Shown piece after piece: positions 6,323 through 8,657 of a stretch of 8,657 nucleotides of DNA. Position numbers and translations under genes: made by a program. Position 1 is the first letter of the stretch; every line of letters begins with the position of its first letter. The stretch lies in NCBI GenBank assembly GCA_937983065.1, contig CALKAL010000086.1:1-8657 (forward strand), read 5' to 3'. The notes beneath the pieces are model-generated. The model saw only the letters and a list, made by a program, of their open reading frames with translations. It had not been told where the DNA came from and ran no database searches. The stretch comes from an uncultured Bacillaceae bacterium. Lineage in GTDB: Bacteria; Bacillota; Bacilli; Bacillales; Alkalibacillaceae.

Positions 6323-7267
6323 TTAACCCCCTATTTTCTCCATTAAATCTTCAATATAATGCTGGGCTGACTGAGCTGCGATTGCCCCATCACCAGTTGC
6401 TGTGACAATTTGACGCAAATCTTTTATCCGAACATCCCCTGCTGCAAAAATACCTGGGATTTTCGTTTCCATATTTTCATCCGTTTCGATATAGCCTTCT
6501 TCATTCGTAATTCCTAATTGCTCAAACGGACTCGTTAACGGCACCATTCCGATGTAAATAAAAACGCCGTCAATCTCTTCTTCCCGTGTTTCGTTCGTTT
6601 CATTGTTATACAAAATGGCTGAGGAAACTTTTCCGTCTTTCGCCTTGATCTCTTTCATTTCTGTATTCCAATAAAAATCAATTTTATCATTGGCAAACGC
6701 ACGGTTTTGTAAAATTTGTTGTGCCCGTAGTTGATCACGGCGGTGGATAATCGTCACTTTACTTGCAAAACGCGTTAAATAAATGCCTTCTTCAACCGCA
6801 GAATCGCCACCCCCGACGACGAATAAGTGACGTTCCTTAAAGAAAGCCCCGTCACAAACCGCACAATAGGATACTCCGCGGCCCATTAAGTCTTCTTCAC
6901 CTGGGATACCTAGCTTTTTATACTCAGCCCCCGTTGTAATAATAACTGCTCGCGTTTTATATTCTTTGTCGCCTGCTTTAACGACTTTAAACGCTTCACC
7001 GTCAACAATTTCTTTAATGTCCCCATAAGCATATCCCGCACCAAATTTTTTCGCATGCTCAAACATTTTATTTGATAAATCAGGGCCAAGAATATGGTCG
7101 TATCCAGGATAGTTTTCCACATCCTCTGTATTCGCCATTTGCCCACCAGGAATACCCCGCTCAATCATTAACGTATCTAAACCAGAACGCGACGCATAAA
7201 CGGCTGCTGTCATTCCAGCCGGTCCCGCCCCTGCAATGATTACGTCATAAATTCTCTCTTCAGTCAT
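6323..7267 (-). CDS. trxB: Thioredoxin-disulfide reductase TrxB
   Basis: A 314-residue low-molecular-weight flavoprotein that reduces thioredoxin with NADPH in the cytoplasm. The FAD-binding loop GAGPAG is at 13-18. The redox-active CAVC pair is Cys135 and Cys138. The NADPH-domain loop GGGDSA is at 152-157, and the HRRDQLR motif (175-181) gives the arginines expected for NADPH rather than NADH. GIFAAGDVR (272-280) is the C-terminal FAD motif. All catalytic residues are present and length is normal. The ATG at 7267 follows AAAGGAG with 7 bases between. The gene has its own promoter with an AGCA box of the Spx type and its own terminator. Confidence 0.97.
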   Translation of the reverse strand: MTEERIYDVIIAGAGPAGMTAAVYASRSGLDTLMIERGIPGGQMANTEDVENYPGYDHILGPDLSNKMFEHAKKFGAGYAYGDIKEIVDGEAFKVVKAGDKEYKTRAVIITTGAEYKKLGIPGEEDLMGRGVSYCAVCDGAFFKERHLFVVGGGDSAVEEGIYLTRFASKVTIIHRRDQLRAQQILQNRAFANDKIDFYWNTEMKEIKAKDGKVSSAILYNNETNETREEEIDGVFIYIGMVPLTSPFEQLGITNEEGYIETDENMETKIPGIFAAGDVRIKDLRQIVTATGDGAIAAQSAQHYIEDLMEKIGG

Positions 7268-7299
7268 GTTCCCACTCCTTTACCGTAACTTCTTCCTTT

Positions 7300-7328
7300 A
7301 TCATATTCTTTTACAAGGATAGCGACAA
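7300..7328 (-). promoter_or_regulatory. Predicted sigma-A promoter of trxB
   Basis: On the minus strand TTGTCG (7328-7323) and TATGAT (7305-7300) are separated by exactly 17 bases; they match the consensus at 4 and 5 of 6 positions. The predicted start is near 7293, giving a short leader of about 25 bases that includes the AAAGGAG ribosome binding site. Confidence 0.7.
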
Positions 7329-7334
7329 ATTATT

Positions 7335-7338
7335 TGCT
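7335..7338 (-). promoter_or_regulatory. AGCA box at the Spx position of the trxB promoter
   Basis: AGCA on the minus strand lies 6 bases upstream of the -35 hexamer, which puts its G at -44 if transcription starts at 7293. In B. subtilis, Spx bound to the RNA polymerase alpha C-terminal domain activates trxA and trxB under disulfide stress through an AGCA element at this position. The match is four bases long, so the inference rests on exact position and on the downstream gene being trxB. Confidence 0.55.
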
Positions 7339-7354
7339 TATTTCCAGGGAAATA
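7339..7354. repeat. Perfect palindrome TATTTCC-N2-GGAAATA upstream of trxB
   Basis: TATTTCCAGGGAAATA is a perfect 7+7 inverted repeat with two central bases. It fills the space between the stop codon of the TPR gene and the AGCA box of trxB. As RNA it would give at most a short stem with no T-run after it, so it is unlikely to be a strong terminator; a protein-binding operator is possible. Which of the two applies is unknown. Confidence 0.5.
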
Positions 7355-8353
7355 TTAATTTCGACATTGTTCGGCTAATTTTTCTTTTAAAAATGGATGC
7401 CTTCTCGTGCCTTCTTGCCAAAGTTCATTAGCCTCATCTTCAAATCCACATTTCACTAAAGTGTTTGTATACCAAAAATAATAGCTCGCATATTGCTTCG
7501 GCCGATTTTTCCCGATGAGTCGAAAACGATACAATGCTTCGTCTAGCTTCCCAATTTTAGCAAAAGTAATCGCCATTTTTAATTTCAGTTCAAAATATGA
7601 CGGATAAACATTCCGTAACGTATCAAAAAGCGTATTAACACTAGCTTCATCCTTTAGTTGATTGTAAAAATAAATTAAATTAAGACGGCTATGAATGGAT
7701 GTTGGATCGTTATTAAATGAAGCCAACTCAAGTTCTAGCGCTTCTTGTTGATCCCCTTTTTCAAATAAAGCAAAGGCGTATTCGTGCTTCGCTGGTAAAT
7801 ATTCGGGGAAAAGAAGGATTAATTCTTCTAAAATTTGAATCGCTTCATCCCATTTTTCCCGCTCTAAATAGTAAAAGGCTGTTTCTTGATAAATGATTAA
7901 CTCGTCATCGTCAAAATCGAATTCATCATCATCTTCAAGGGATGAAACATGATCGAGCAGCTCAAGTAGCTCTAACATTTCCTCATTAAAGTCGCCTTGA
8001 GGCTCTAATTTTAAATAATGCTCCGCGTGTTTTTTTGATTCATCAAACAAACCGAGATGAGCAAAATTATTCGCAAGTAAATAATAACTATCAGGATAAG
8101 CATCCCCCTGTACGTGAACGGCATGCTGCAGTAAATCATTAGCTTTATGAAATTGTCCCAACTCTGTATAAAGGACTGATAATTGGCATAAATATAAAGC
8201 GTTGTTTGGTGAGGCTTCGATTGCTCTCTTCAACCATTTTTCAGCGCGATCAAACCGCTTCCCTTTAAACGCTTTTACACCGTATGAAAAGTAAAAATCA
8301 CTATCATTACGGTAATGAATAATATTGTTTGCATTTGTTCTAGGTGTATGCAT
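7355..8353 (-). CDS. Tetratricopeptide-repeat protein
   Basis: A 332-residue soluble protein built of TPR helical hairpins, which usually mediate protein-protein contacts. Three N-terminal repeats are visible at about 20-49 (FYFSYGVKAFKGKRFDRAEKW), 53-84 and 87-120. A very acidic linker of Glu and Asp follows at about 140-151, and then a C-terminal set starting near IIYQETAFYYLEREKWDEAI. There is no signal peptide or membrane segment. The ATG at 8353 follows GAGGAGG by 5 bases; a longer frame starting at 8431 would add a hydrophobic tail encoded across the promoter region and lacks a ribosome binding site. It resembles B. subtilis YvcD in position (just before trxB) and TPR content, but is shorter, so I assign no symbol. 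It may continue into trxB, since no clear terminator separates them. The partner is unknown. Confidence 0.85.
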   Translation of the reverse strand: MHTPRTNANNIIHYRNDSDFYFSYGVKAFKGKRFDRAEKWLKRAIEASPNNALYLCQLSVLYTELGQFHKANDLLQHAVHVQGDAYPDSYYLLANNFAHLGLFDESKKHAEHYLKLEPQGDFNEEMLELLELLDHVSSLEDDDEFDFDDDELIIYQETAFYYLEREKWDEAIQILEELILLFPEYLPAKHEYAFALFEKGDQQEALELELASFNNDPTSIHSRLNLIYFYNQLKDEASVNTLFDTLRNVYPSYFELKLKMAITFAKIGKLDEALYRFRLIGKNRPKQYASYYFWYTNTLVKCGFEDEANELWQEGTRRHPFLKEKLAEQCRN

Positions 8354-8367
8354 AAATGCCTCCTCAA

Positions 8368-8381
8368 CGTAATCGATGTCA
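8368..8381 (-). promoter_or_regulatory. Weak cre-like site in the leader of the TPR gene
   Basis: TGACATCGATTACG on the minus strand matches TGWNANCGNTNWCA at all specified positions but the last. It fits the stricter Bacillus consensus (WTGNAANCGNWNNCW) less well, with three mismatches. It lies between the predicted promoter and the ribosome binding site. It could be chance. Confidence 0.3.
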
Positions 8382-8396
8382 GTAGAGTTTGCCCTT

Positions 8397-8425
8397 ACTA
8401 TAACATATATTGTGAAAACAATCAC
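8397..8425 (-). promoter_or_regulatory. Possible extended -10 promoter of the TPR gene
   Basis: TGTTATAGT on the minus strand provides a TATAGT box (8402-8397) with the TGn extension; a weak -35 (GTGATT, 3 of 6) lies 17 bases upstream. The predicted start is near 8390, about 37 bases before the ATG. Confidence 0.4.
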
Positions 8426-8458
8426 TTGCATTAATTATTAACTAGTGGTGTTCACCGC

Positions 8459-8657
8459 TTATCGGAAAATTGCTTTAACTTCTGGGGAAGGATGACTGAA
8501 TTTCTGGGTAGAGCGTTTAAACTTTTTGTTAAGCGCACTGGCCTCTGAATATAGGTGACTGACTTCTGGATAAAGGGCTCACACTTCTGGATAAAGTGCC
8601 CCTAGTTCTGGATAATCGGCTCTAGCTTCTGGATAGGGTACACCTAGTTCTGGATAA
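8459..8657. repeat. 21-bp tandem repeat array, about nine units, continuing past the window
   Basis: TTCTGG-type motifs begin at 8480, 8502, 8524 (degenerate), 8543 (degenerate), 8564, 8585, 8606, 8627 and 8648. The last five are exactly 21 bp apart and share TTCTGGATA. A poorer copy may begin at 8459. Units at 8585 and 8627 end in CCTAG, while 8564 and 8606 carry GGCTC, suggesting a 42-bp period as in the left array. Units decay towards the TPR gene and are cleanest at the window edge. On the minus strand the array would encode a heptad with Tyr-Pro-Glu, but a TGA at the junction of units interrupts it and no frame is open throughout. Bases 8432-8458, between the TPR gene's leader and the array, contain a short GGTG-TT-CACC palindrome (8447-8456) and no gene. 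Confidence 0.85.

Noticed and set aside
8353..8431. A longer N-terminus of the TPR protein with a hydrophobic segment (possible signal or anchor)
   Set aside because: The extension would be translated across the predicted promoter and has no ribosome binding site, while the ATG at 8353 has an excellent one.
8459..8657. A CRISPR array or a Tyr-Pro-Glu heptad-repeat protein in the right array
   Set aside because: Units are contiguous with no unique spacers and no cas genes are nearby, so it is not CRISPR. The peptide frame contains a TGA between units.

Overview
The window comes from an AT-rich, low-GC Gram-positive bacterium of the Bacillaceae. The evidence is the gene set and order (trxB, a NUDIX gene, rapZ/yvcJ, yvcK, whiA, crh), protein motifs close to those of Bacillus subtilis, strong GGAGG/GAGGTGAT-type ribosome binding sites, and TTG and GTG starts. 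Every gene I can support lies on the minus strand, so transcription runs from high to low coordinates.

Layout in transcription order. 8459-8657: a 21-bp tandem repeat array that runs off the window edge. 8353-7355: a TPR-repeat protein with its own predicted promoter. 7328-7300: a trxB promoter carrying an AGCA box of the Spx type. 7267-6323: thioredoxin reductase, closed by a terminator at 6178-6214. 6148-6120: predicted promoter of the five-gene block NUDIX (yvcI-like), rapZ, yvcK, whiA, crh (6072-2395), closed by a terminator at 2341-2375. 2136-271: a large OPT-family membrane transporter with its own terminator at 211-253. 67-213: a second, GC-rich 21-bp tandem array.

The block combines redox homeostasis (TrxB), nucleotide-sugar and cell-wall carbon control (RapZ, YvcK), a DNA-binding regulator linked to division and morphology (WhiA), and carbon catabolite control (Crh, with Gln15 and Ser46 intact). 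The genes are conventional; the less ordinary signals are in the DNA between them. They are: (i) an extended -10 promoter for crh inside the operon, followed by a near-consensus CcpA cre site just before the crh start, which suggests crh autoregulation; (ii) an AGCA box at the Spx position of the trxB promoter; (iii) two 21-bp repeat arrays at the two ends of the block, both seeming to have a two-unit (42-bp) higher-order period and neither coding. I found no CRISPR, prophage, IS, toxin-antitoxin, tRNA or rRNA. No novel enzymatic system is evident.
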